DNA from: JAHDBG01 sp963922315
GTDB lineage: Bacteria; Pseudomonadota; Gammaproteobacteria; Chromatiales; Chromatiaceae
NCBI GenBank assembly: GCA_963922315.1
Contig: CAWUID010000005.1
Span: 1-64,000 of the forward strand
Direction: 5' to 3'
Length of the DNA stretch: 64,000 nt
A model generated the notes under the pieces. That model was not told the origin of the DNA, searched no databases, and saw only the letters and a list, made by a program, of their open reading frames with translations. The position numbers were made by a program, and so were the translations under genes. Numbering within the stretch: position 1 is the first letter of the stretch; each line of letters starts with the position of its first letter. Positions 43,437 to 50,799 of the stretch are shown here, piece after piece.

Positions 43437-44696
43437 TTAGCGGGTTGCGTACACCGGATAACGTGCACACAACTCAGCCACCTGTGATCTGACAGAAGTG
43501 ATCTGGTCAGCGTTGCCCCGGCTGTCGATGATGTCACACATCCAGCCTGCGAGCTGGCTGCTGTCTTCCTCAGTCAGGCCACGTGTGGTGATGGCTGGGG
43601 TACCGATGCGGATACCAGAAGTGACGAAGGGTGATTGCGGATCTTGTGGTACCGCGTTTTTGTTTACGGTGATATTCGCATCACCCAGCCAGGCATCCAC
43701 TGCTTTGCCGGTCAGGCCTGCCTGCACAAAGCTGACCAGGAATAAGTGGTTATCCGTGCCACGTGAGATGACGTCATAACCGCGGTCCATAAATACCTGT
43801 GCCATCGCCTGGGCATTGCGCACCACTTGATGCTGGTATTCGGTAAACTCAGGTTCCATGGCTTCTTTAAAAGCGACGGCCTTTGCGGCAACCACATGCA
43901 TCAGCGGGCCACCCTGGCAACCGGGAAAGACGGCTGAGTTCAGTTTCTTTTCGATTTCCGGGTTGCTGCGGGCCAGAATCAGGCCAGAGCGTGGGCCACG
44001 TAATGTTTTGTGGGTGGTGGTGGTCGTTACATCAGCAATGCTGACCGGGCTCGGATACACGCCTGCTGCAACCAGGCCGGCGATATGCGCCATATCGACC
44101 AGCAGATAAGCACCGACCTGGTCAGCGATAGTGCGAAAACGCTGCCAGTCTACGATTCGTGAATAGGCGGAAAATCCGGCGACGATCATTTTAGGCCGAT
44201 GAGTCTGTGCCAGTTGTTCCACCTGGGCATAGTCCAGTTCGCCAGTGGCCGGATCCAGGCCATACTGGACTGATTGATACAGTTTGCCGGAGAAGTTAGG
44301 TTTGGCACCATGAGTCAGATGGCCACCTTCAGCCAGTGACATACCCAACACTGTATCTCCCGGCTGGCACAATGCCAGATATACAGCAGCATTTGCTTGA
44401 GAGCCGGAATGTGGTTGTACATTCGCATAGTCGGCGCCGAACAGCGCTTTCGCCCGGTCTATCGCCAGTTGTTCTGCATCATCGACAGCAGCACAACCAC
44501 CGTAATACCGTTTGCGCGGATATCCTTCGGCATATTTGTTGGTCAGTACCGTGCCCTGTGCTTCCATGACACGCGGGCTGGTGTAATTTTCTGACGCGAT
44601 CAGTTCGATATGCGATTCCTGGCGGGTCGCTTCGGCCTGCAGGGCCTGGTGCAGTTCGTCATCATAGCCTGCAATCTGCATTGTGTGTGTGAACAT
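43437..44696 (-). CDS. glyA: Serine hydroxymethyltransferase
   Basis: PLP enzyme interconverting serine and glycine with transfer of a one-carbon unit to THF. The 419-residue protein shows IELIASENYTSPRVMEAQG, GYPRKRYYGGCAAVD, and the Schiff-base lysine in VTTTTHKTLRGPRSGLIL. It is full length. It is the first gene of glyA-ribD-midA and links functionally to gcvT/gcvH at 20 kb. A strong terminator of the upstream tRNA operon separates it from the tRNAs. Confidence 0.97.
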   Translation of the reverse strand: MFTHTMQIAGYDDELHQALQAEATRQESHIELIASENYTSPRVMEAQGTVLTNKYAEGYPRKRYYGGCAAVDDAEQLAIDRAKALFGADYANVQPHSGSQANAAVYLALCQPGDTVLGMSLAEGGHLTHGAKPNFSGKLYQSVQYGLDPATGELDYAQVEQLAQTHRPKMIVAGFSAYSRIVDWQRFRTIADQVGAYLLVDMAHIAGLVAAGVYPSPVSIADVTTTTTHKTLRGPRSGLILARSNPEIEKKLNSAVFPGCQGGPLMHVVAAKAVAFKEAMEPEFTEYQHQVVRNAQAMAQVFMDRGYDVISRGTDNHLFLVSFVQAGLTGKAVDAWLGDANITVNKNAVPQDPQSPFVTSGIRIGTPAITTRGLTEEDSSQLAGWMCDIIDSRGNADQITSVRSQVAELCARYPVYATR

Positions 44697-44723
44697 GCGG
44701 TCTCCATTAACGAAAAGACAAAC

Positions 44724-44744
44724 AAAAAAGGCCGCAGAGCGGCC
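44724..44744 (-). terminator. Intrinsic terminator of the tRNA cluster
   Basis: On the minus strand, a perfect GGCCGC/GCGGCC stem with a 3-nt loop is followed by six Ts (complement of 44724-44729). It lies 20 bp past the tRNA-His 3' end and before glyA, so it ends the minus-strand tRNA transcript. Confidence 0.88.
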
Positions 44745-44763
44745 AGTTAAGTGTTGTATGATC

Positions 44764-44840
44764 TGGGGTGGGTAATGGGACTCGAACCCACGACGACCGG
44801 AATCACAATCCGGGGCTCTACCAACTGAGCTATACCCACC
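44764..44840 (-). tRNA. tRNA-His (GTG)
   Basis: Acceptor GTGGGTA pairs with TACCCAC; anticodon loop TTGTGAT gives GTG. The extra G-1 is encoded (complement of 44840) and faces discriminator C73, the histidine identity pair. CCA is encoded at 44764-44766. It is the last gene of a four-tRNA cluster. Confidence 0.95.
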
Positions 44841-44884
44841 ATAAATAGAATAGATGTGGTCAGAAGCAACCTGTCTGCCGGATA

Positions 44885-44961
<77 letters not shown>

Positions 44962-44993
44962 AGAAGCTGTTTGCCGGCACTTTTTTCGGCGAC

Positions 44994-45070
44994 TGGTCGG
45001 GGTAGAGGGATTTGAACCCCCGACATCCTGCTCCCAAAGCAGGCGCGCTACCAGACTGCGCTATACCCCG
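44994..45070 (-). tRNA. tRNA-Pro (TGG)
   Basis: Acceptor CGGGGTA pairs with TACCCCG; anticodon stem CCTGC/GCAGG with loop TTTGGGA gives TGG. Encoded CCA at 44994-44996. The C1-G72 start is the usual proline identity pair. Confidence 0.95.
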
Positions 45071-45153
45071 TTTGATCTGTCAAAGCATTCAGTATTTTAA
45101 TCGGGAACAGAAGATCAGGTCAATCACTGTGCCGATATTATTTTCCGACGCAT

Positions 45154-45230
45154 TGGTCGGAGCGGGGAGATTCGAACTCCCGACCCCCACAACCCCATTG
45201 TGGTGCGCTACCAGGCTGCGCTACGCTCCG
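45154..45230 (-). tRNA. tRNA-Pro (GGG)
   Basis: Acceptor CGGAGCG pairs with CGCTCCG; anticodon stem CCACA/TGTGG with loop ATGGGGT gives GGG for CCC/CCT. Encoded CCA at 45154-45156. It is the first gene of the cluster Pro-Pro-Arg-His. Confidence 0.93.
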
Positions 45231-45250
45231 GTTCAGAATTGTCTTCAGGT

Positions 45251-45369
45251 ATCATCAGATTTTAAATCGTGGCAAAGATAGGTCATGACCAAAGGGTAAG
45301 AGTGAGGTCTCTCCCCATTTGGAATCCGCCGTCGTGTACCCGCAGCAGGCTGCAGAGAACCCTCAGATT
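45251..45369 (-). repeat. Three-hairpin repeat, decayed copy C
   Basis: Read on the minus strand, this aligns with copies A and B: ATCTGAG, then CTGCAGCCTGCTGCGGG (hairpin 1, now imperfect), GGATTCCAAA, GGGGAGAG with its partner, GGTCATG, and the closing CACGATTTAAAATCTGAT. Hairpin 3 has lost about nine bases. It sits between lpxC and the tRNA cluster and overlaps the lpxC stop. Confidence 0.65.
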
Positions 45370-46288
45370 AAATCGGGTTAGATTGCGGCATTGGCTGCAT
45401 ATAGGAGATGGGAGCGGTTTCCTGATCAGCAAAAGTGACTTCTTCCCAGGCTTCTGTTTGTTGCAGCAGGGTGTTCAGCAACAGATTATTCAGTGCATGC
45501 CCTGATTTGTACCCGCTGAACTGACCGATCAGACTGTTGCCGAGTAAGTATAAATCACCGATCGCGTCCAATGCTTTGTGCTTAACAAACTCATCCTGAT
45601 AGCGTAAACCGTCTTCGTTCAGAACGCGAAAATCATCTACCACCACTGCATTGTCCATGGTACCGCCCAGTGCCAGACCGCGATCCCGCAGGTGTTCTAT
45701 GTCACGCAGAAAGCCGAAGGTACGTGCCCGGCTGACTTCCTTAACAAAGGAGGTGGAAGAAAAATCAATAGTGACTGAACCGTGTTGGTCCGGAATGGCG
45801 GGGTGATCAAAATCAATGCCGAAGTGCACCTTAAAACCGTTGAATGGCTCGAAGCGAGCCGTTTTGTCGCCATCTTTGACTTCAACTGTTTTTAGGATGC
45901 GGGTAAAGCGTTTGGCCGCGTTCTGTTCCTCAACACCAGCGGACTGAATCAGGAATACAAAAGGCCCGGCACTGCCGTCCATGATCGGTACTTCGGGTGA
46001 ATCCACATCAACGAAGGCATTATCAATACCAAGCCCGGCGAATGCAGATAACAGGTGCTCTACAGTGGAGATTTCTGCGCCATCATGGATCAGTTTGGTC
46101 GAAAGTTGGGTGTCACCCACATAGCAGGCTTTCGCCGGAATACAGACAGCAGGTGAGACATCTGTGCGGCGGAAAACAATGCCGGTGTCCACAGCTGCAG
46201 GCCGTAGTGTCAGGCGGGTTTTTGCACCAGTATGCAGGCCGACGCCAGTCGCGCGGATGGTGTTTTTTAAGGTACGTTGTCTGATCAT
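45368..46288 (-). CDS. lpxC: UDP-3-O-acyl-N-acetylglucosamine deacetylase
   Basis: The zinc deacetylase that commits to lipid A synthesis, showing a Gram-negative outer membrane. The 306-residue protein has QRTLKNTIRATGVGLHTG, the zinc/catalytic ISTVEHLLSAFAGLGIDN, and KHKALDAIGDLYLLGN. It is not next to ftsZ as in the usual dcw cluster, but downstream of ftsY-ftsE. The last codons overlap the edge of repeat copy C. Confidence 0.97.
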   Translation of the reverse strand: MIRQRTLKNTIRATGVGLHTGAKTRLTLRPAAVDTGIVFRRTDVSPAVCIPAKACYVGDTQLSTKLIHDGAEISTVEHLLSAFAGLGIDNAFVDVDSPEVPIMDGSAGPFVFLIQSAGVEEQNAAKRFTRILKTVEVKDGDKTARFEPFNGFKVHFGIDFDHPAIPDQHGSVTIDFSSTSFVKEVSRARTFGFLRDIEHLRDRGLALGGTMDNAVVVDDFRVLNEDGLRYQDEFVKHKALDAIGDLYLLGNSLIGQFSGYKSGHALNNLLLNTLLQQTEAWEEVTFADQETAPISYMQPMPQSNPI

Positions 46289-46368
46289 GAACGAAAAAAT
46301 TCAGGAGTCATATTTTGCGGATAGCAGATCATTTTAACGGACACTAACAGGTTATGTCTATGTCGCAT

Positions 46369-47043
46369 TCATTCGTCAGGGGTGCTGGCTGCTTGTATGC
46401 GCCCCTGTTGCAGATGCACAATGCGTTTTCCCAGAGGCTGAATCAGATTTATATCATGTGTCGCGATCAGTAGTGTGACACCAACCGTGTTAAACTCGGT
46501 GAATAAGACCATAATATCTCGCGACAGCTCAGGATCCAGATTACCGGTCGGTTCATCGGCCAGCACAATCGGTGGTTTGCTGACTAGCGCACGGGCAATG
46601 CCGACGCGCTGTTGTTCGCCACCGGACAGGCTGATCGGGTAGCTGCCTGCCTTGCGTGCCAGCCCGACCTTGTTCAGAACTGCCTGCACGCGCCGCCGGA
46701 TGTCCTGATGGCGTACACCGGCTACCACCAGTGGCAGGGCAACATTGTTATATACCGTTCGTTGTGGCAGTAAACAATGATCCTGAAAAATCATGCCAAC
46801 CTGACGTCGATGGTGTGGAATCTGCCGTGCTGTGAGCTTGTTCAGATTACGCCCGTTTACCCACAATTGCCCGCGGGTCGGGGTTTCGAGTCGCCCGATC
46901 AATTTCAGCAAAGTACTTTTACCTGCACCGGAATGACCAGTCAGAAATGTCATTTCACCTGCTGCCAGGTGCAGGTCGATATGGGTTAACGCTTCGTGTC
47001 CGGTAGCGGGATAGCTTTTGCTGACTGCCTGAAAGCGTATCAT
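46369..47043 (-). CDS. ftsE: Cell-division ATP-binding protein FtsE
   Basis: The ATPase of the FtsEX complex, which controls septal peptidoglycan hydrolases. The 224-residue protein has Walker A GHSGAGKST, the ABC signature LSGGEQQRVGIARAL and Walker B IVLADEPTGNLDPE. The N-terminus (MIRFQAVSKSYP) is typical. It follows ftsY by 62 bp, as usual, but ftsX, normally overlapping its 3' end, is absent: lpxC begins 80 bp later. Confidence 0.93.
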   Translation of the reverse strand: MIRFQAVSKSYPATGHEALTHIDLHLAAGEMTFLTGHSGAGKSTLLKLIGRLETPTRGQLWVNGRNLNKLTARQIPHHRRQVGMIFQDHCLLPQRTVYNNVALPLVVAGVRHQDIRRRVQAVLNKVGLARKAGSYPISLSGGEQQRVGIARALVSKPPIVLADEPTGNLDPELSRDIMVLFTEFNTVGVTLLIATHDINLIQPLGKRIVHLQQGRIQAASTPDE

Positions 47044-47105
47044 GACTTGCAGACCTTTCTGAAACCTGCTGCGCTCGCAAATAGTGTGTTAAAAATGTTC
47101 ATGTG

Positions 47106-48104
47106 CTATTCGTACACTGCTTGATTCTGCCTCGTCTTTGCTTCACTCGCGACGCTTTCAGGGGTACCCTCGAACAGTGCTTGTACAAACGCTTCTGGTG
47201 CAAACGGACGCAGGTCGTGGATACCTTCACCGATACCGACATACCGGATCGGAATGGGTAACTGGTCGGCTATCGTGAACACAATGCCGCCTTTTGCGGT
47301 ACCATCCAGTTTAGTCAGAGCGATACTGGTCAGGCCCACGGCTCGATGAAATTCACGGGCCTGATGCAGGGCGTTCTGGCCGGTGCCGGCATCCACGACT
47401 AACATGATCTCATGTGGTGCCTGCGGGTCTTGTTTTTTCAGTACCCGGACGATCTTGGTCAGTTCGTCCATCAGGTTGTTTTTGGTGTGCAGTCGCCCGG
47501 CTGTATCTGCAATCAGGACATCATAGCGGCGTGCCTGTGCTGCCTGCAGGGCATCAAAGATGACCGAGGCGGCATCAGCCCCCTGGCCCTGGCTGATGAC
47601 CGGAACGTCATTCTGCTGGCCCCAGTTCTGCAGTTGTTCGACGGCAGCAGCACGAAAGGTATCGCCAGCCGCCAGCATCACTTTGTTGCCTGCCTGCTGG
47701 TAGCGGTGCGCCAGTTTGCCGATAGTTGTGGTTTTACCAGCCCCATTGATACCGACCAGCAGAATCACCAGCGGCTGTCCCGGGTCGGGCTGTGGCACCG
47801 GTTGTTCTGTCTGCTGCAGAATCTCGATCAGACGAGCTTGTAATGCCTGATATAGTGCGGCACGGTTGCTCAGTGCGCGGCGTTGTACCTGCGCTTGCAG
47901 TTCGTCAATCAGTTGTCGGGTGGTTTCCAGTCCGATATCTGCGGTCAGCAGGGTGGTTTCCAGGTCGTCCAGCAGGTCATCATCAATGGGTTTTTCACCG
48001 AGTAACAAATCGGCCAGGCCGTCATTAAAATTATCCCGGGTGCGGGTGAGGCCGGTTTTCAGACGTTGGAATAAACTGTTTCCGGGCTCAGACGGGGTAG
48101 TCAT
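47106..48104 (-). CDS. ftsY: Signal recognition particle receptor FtsY
   Basis: The SRP receptor GTPase for co-translational membrane targeting. The 332-residue protein has the NG domain only: helical N (LADLLLGEKPIDDDLLDDLE), P-loop GINGAGKTTTIGKLAH, DTAGRLHTKNNLMDELTKI (cut here), TKLDGTAKGG and GIGEGIHDLRPF. The long acidic A domain of enterobacterial FtsY is nearly absent. It is divergent from ispF. Confidence 0.96.
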   Translation of the reverse strand: MTTPSEPGNSLFQRLKTGLTRTRDNFNDGLADLLLGEKPIDDDLLDDLETTLLTADIGLETTRQLIDELQAQVQRRALSNRAALYQALQARLIEILQQTEQPVPQPDPGQPLVILLVGINGAGKTTTIGKLAHRYQQAGNKVMLAAGDTFRAAAVEQLQNWGQQNDVPVISQGQGADAASVIFDALQAAQARRYDVLIADTAGRLHTKNNLMDELTKIVRVLKKQDPQAPHEIMLVVDAGTGQNALHQAREFHRAVGLTSIALTKLDGTAKGGIVFTIADQLPIPIRYVGIGEGIHDLRPFAPEAFVQALFEGTPESVASEAKTRQNQAVYE

Positions 48105-48121
48105 CAGGAACGGCTCGTTAA

Positions 48122-48622
48122 ATGGATAGGAATATGGATATACGGGTAGGACAGGGTTTTGATGCGCATCGTTTCGGTTCAGGCGATGCTATTGTGATCG
48201 GTGGTGTGACAATTCCACACACGCAGGGTATTGTCGCGCATTCTGATGGTGATGTGTTAATCCATGCCATCTGTGATGCGTTACTGGGCGCAGTGGCGCT
48301 GGGGGATATCGGGCAACACTTTCCGGATACGGATCCTGCATTGGCCGGGATCGATAGCCGGGTGTTATTGCAGCAGACCTGGTCGTTAGTGCAGGGTCTG
48401 CAATGGCAACTGGTGAATCTGGATGCGACAGTGATTGCCCAGGCACCGCGTCTGTCCCGACATATTCCGCAGATGCGTGACAGACTGGCAGACATTCTGA
48501 CTGCTGACAGCGGACAATTGAATATCAAGGCCACCACAACCGAACAGATGGGCTTTACCGGACGTGGTGAGGGCATTGCTGCCCAGGCGGTGGTATTGTT
48601 ATCCCGGCATGTCATCTCATGA
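48122..48622 (+). CDS. ispF: 2-C-methyl-D-erythritol 2,4-cyclodiphosphate synthase
   Basis: The MEP-pathway enzyme cyclising CDP-methylerythritol phosphate. The 166-residue protein has the metal motif GFDAHRF, HSDGDVLIHAICDALLGA and the C-terminal ATTTEQMGFTGRGEGIAAQAV. ATG 48134 is an alternative start closer to family N-termini, but its AGGA would be only 2 nt away; 48122 has AGGAAC 10 nt upstream. It overlaps the next gene by 4 nt. ispD is not adjacent. Confidence 0.95.
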   Translation: MDRNMDIRVGQGFDAHRFGSGDAIVIGGVTIPHTQGIVAHSDGDVLIHAICDALLGAVALGDIGQHFPDTDPALAGIDSRVLLQQTWSLVQGLQWQLVNLDATVIAQAPRLSRHIPQMRDRLADILTADSGQLNIKATTTEQMGFTGRGEGIAAQAVVLLSRHVIS

Positions 48623-49911
48623 ACATCAGTATTCTGCAAGGACGTGTGATTGATCCGGCCTCAGGGCTGGATGCCTGCTCAGACATACATATCGCCGCAG
48701 GTCAGGTAATAGCGATCGGTGCTGCGCCGGATGATTTTCAGGCAGATTTGTGCCTGGATGTGCACAATCAGGTGGTGTGTCCGGGGCTGGTCGATCTGGC
48801 CACCAGTCTGCGTGAACCGGGGTTCACGAAGAAAGGTACTCTGGCCAGCGAAACAGCAGCGGCGGCGAAGGGCGGGATTACCACGCTGGTCTGTACACCG
48901 GACACGAATCCGGTGATTGATACGCCAGCAGTGATTGAATTGATCCAGCGTAAGGCCCGACAGGCGGCGCAGGCGCGGGTACTGATCATCGCGGCGCTGA
49001 CGCGCAGCCTGCAGGGTCGGCAACTGGCCGATATGGTGGCATTGCAGCGCGCTGGTGCAGTTGCTTTCAGCCAGGCCGGGCGACCCTTTGCCGATGCGTC
49101 AGTGCAACATCATGCCCTGGCATATGCTGCGACATTTGACCTGCCGGTATTGTTATCTCCACAGGATCCGGCGCTGCAAGCCGACGGTTGCGCTCACGCC
49201 GGGGCGACTGCAACGCAACTGGGCCTGCCGGGTATTCCGGTAGTCGCTGAAACGGTTGCATTAGCGCGTGACCTGGCGTTAGCGGCGGATACGGGTACGC
49301 GGATCCATTGTCGTGGCCTGTCAGCAGCCGACTCCCTGCCGTTGTTACAGATGGCGCGGCAACGGCGGCAGGCTGTGAGTGCCGATGTCGCGATCCACCA
49401 GCTACATCTGACCGACTGGGATCTGGCCGATTTTGATGCACGTTGCCATGTATCTCCACCGCTGCGAACGCTGCGGGATCGGGATGCGTTGCGGCAGGCG
49501 GTGGCTGATGGTCTGATACCAGTGATCAGTTCGGATCATCAGCCGCATGATCAGGATGCGAAGACCGCGCCTTTCCCGGCGACTGCACCGGGCATATCCG
49601 GTCTGGAAACCCTGCTGGCGCTGACATTACGTCTGGTACAGGAACAAGTGCTCAGCCTGCCAGACGCGCTGGCGCGGATCACCTGCAACCCGGCAGATGC
49701 ACTGGGATTACCCTATGGCCGGTTAGCGATTGGTCAGGTGGCGGATGTGTGTATCTTTGATCCGGACGTACACTGGACTTTGCGGGCTGACCAGATGTGC
49801 AGCCGGGGACATAATACCCCGTTCGATGGTTGGGACTTTATCGGGCAGGTGACTCATACGATCTGTGAGGGTCGGCTGGTATATCAACGAGATCAGGAGA
49901 CAGGAACATGA
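48619..49911 (+). CDS. Dihydroorotase homologue lacking metal ligands (PyrC'/PyrX type)
   Basis: A 430-residue amidohydrolase-fold protein. The HxH entry motif is replaced by DLATSLREPGF, and the carboxylated lysine segment is replaced by AGAVAFSQAG, so it should be catalytically dead; SSDHQPHD retains part of the late site. Such inactive homologues (PyrC', PyrX) hold together aspartate transcarbamoylase dodecamers in pseudomonads, usually beside pyrB. Here it lies between ispF and dapA, overlapping each by 4 nt. pyrB is not in the window. Confidence 0.85.
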   Translation: MNISILQGRVIDPASGLDACSDIHIAAGQVIAIGAAPDDFQADLCLDVHNQVVCPGLVDLATSLREPGFTKKGTLASETAAAAKGGITTLVCTPDTNPVIDTPAVIELIQRKARQAAQARVLIIAALTRSLQGRQLADMVALQRAGAVAFSQAGRPFADASVQHHALAYAATFDLPVLLSPQDPALQADGCAHAGATATQLGLPGIPVVAETVALARDLALAADTGTRIHCRGLSAADSLPLLQMARQRRQAVSADVAIHQLHLTDWDLADFDARCHVSPPLRTLRDRDALRQAVADGLIPVISSDHQPHDQDAKTAPFPATAPGISGLETLLALTLRLVQEQVLSLPDALARITCNPADALGLPYGRLAIGQVADVCIFDPDVHWTLRADQMCSRGHNTPFDGWDFIGQVTHTICEGRLVYQRDQETGT

Positions 49912-50783
49912 TTCAGGGCAGCATCGTGGCGTTAGTCACCCCAATGACCGAAGCCGGAGACATCGATTATCCCGCACTCGGCGACCTGATCGCGTGGCAT
50001 ATCGCATCCGGGACCCGGGCACTGGTCTCAGTCGGTACCACCGGAGAATCCGCGACCTTAGACACAACAGAACATTGTGCGGTGCTGGAATTTACCATAC
50101 AGCAGGTTGCCGGGCGCATTCCGGTGATTGCCGGCACCGGTGCAAATTCAACGCGGGAAGCAATACATTTGACGCAACATGCGTGTGAGCTGGGTGCAGA
50201 TGCGTGCCTGCTGGTGACGCCTTACTACAACAAGCCAACTCAGGAAGGACTGTATCAGCACTACAAAGCGATTGCCGATGCAGTAGCCATCCCACAGATT
50301 TTATACAACGTGCCGGGCCGTACCGCAGTTGACTTGCTGCCGGAAACGGTTGCGCGCCTGGCTGAATTGCCGAACATCGTCGGGGCGAAAGAAGCAAGCG
50401 GTGATGTGCCAAGGATCGTCAGCCTGCGTGAGCAGGTTGCGCGTGATTTTGCTATCTACAGTGGCGATGATGCGACCGCCTGCCAGGCGATACTGCAGGG
50501 CGCAGATGGTGATATCTCAGTGACGGCGAATGTGGCGCCAGCGCAGATGCAGGCGATGTGTGCAGCGGCGCTGGCTGGCGATGCTGAGCGGGCACAAGAG
50601 CTGGATGCCGCATTAGCCGGACTGCATCAGGCATTATTTGTTGAATCCAACCCGATCCCAGTCAAATGGGCGCTGGCAGAAATGGGGCGCATAGCAGCCG
50701 GCATCCGGTTGCCGTTGACGCAGTTATCTGCAGAGGCACAGCCTGCGGTCACGCAGGCATTGCGACAGGCCGGAGTCATGTAA
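49908..50783 (+). CDS. dapA: 4-hydroxy-tetrahydrodipicolinate synthase
   Basis: The first enzyme of the lysine/diaminopimelate branch, condensing pyruvate with aspartate semialdehyde. The 291-residue TIM barrel has GSIVALVTPM, VSVGTTGESATL, VTPYYNKPTQEGLYQHYKAI (catalytic Tyr), ILYNVPGRTAVDL and the Schiff-base lysine in IVGAKEASGD. It is coupled to the upstream gene (ATGA overlap). bamC and purC, common neighbours, are absent; a TpsA-like gene starts 16 bp later. Confidence 0.97.
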   Translation: MIQGSIVALVTPMTEAGDIDYPALGDLIAWHIASGTRALVSVGTTGESATLDTTEHCAVLEFTIQQVAGRIPVIAGTGANSTREAIHLTQHACELGADACLLVTPYYNKPTQEGLYQHYKAIADAVAIPQILYNVPGRTAVDLLPETVARLAELPNIVGAKEASGDVPRIVSLREQVARDFAIYSGDDATACQAILQGADGDISVTANVAPAQMQAMCAAALAGDAERAQELDAALAGLHQALFVESNPIPVKWALAEMGRIAAGIRLPLTQLSAEAQPAVTQALRQAGVM

Positions 50784-50799
50784 GCACGTAGATCGCAGC

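Noticed and set aside
45012..45281. Plus-strand frame containing GAGRFELPTPTTPLWC
   Set aside because: It is the translated reverse complement of the two proline tRNAs.
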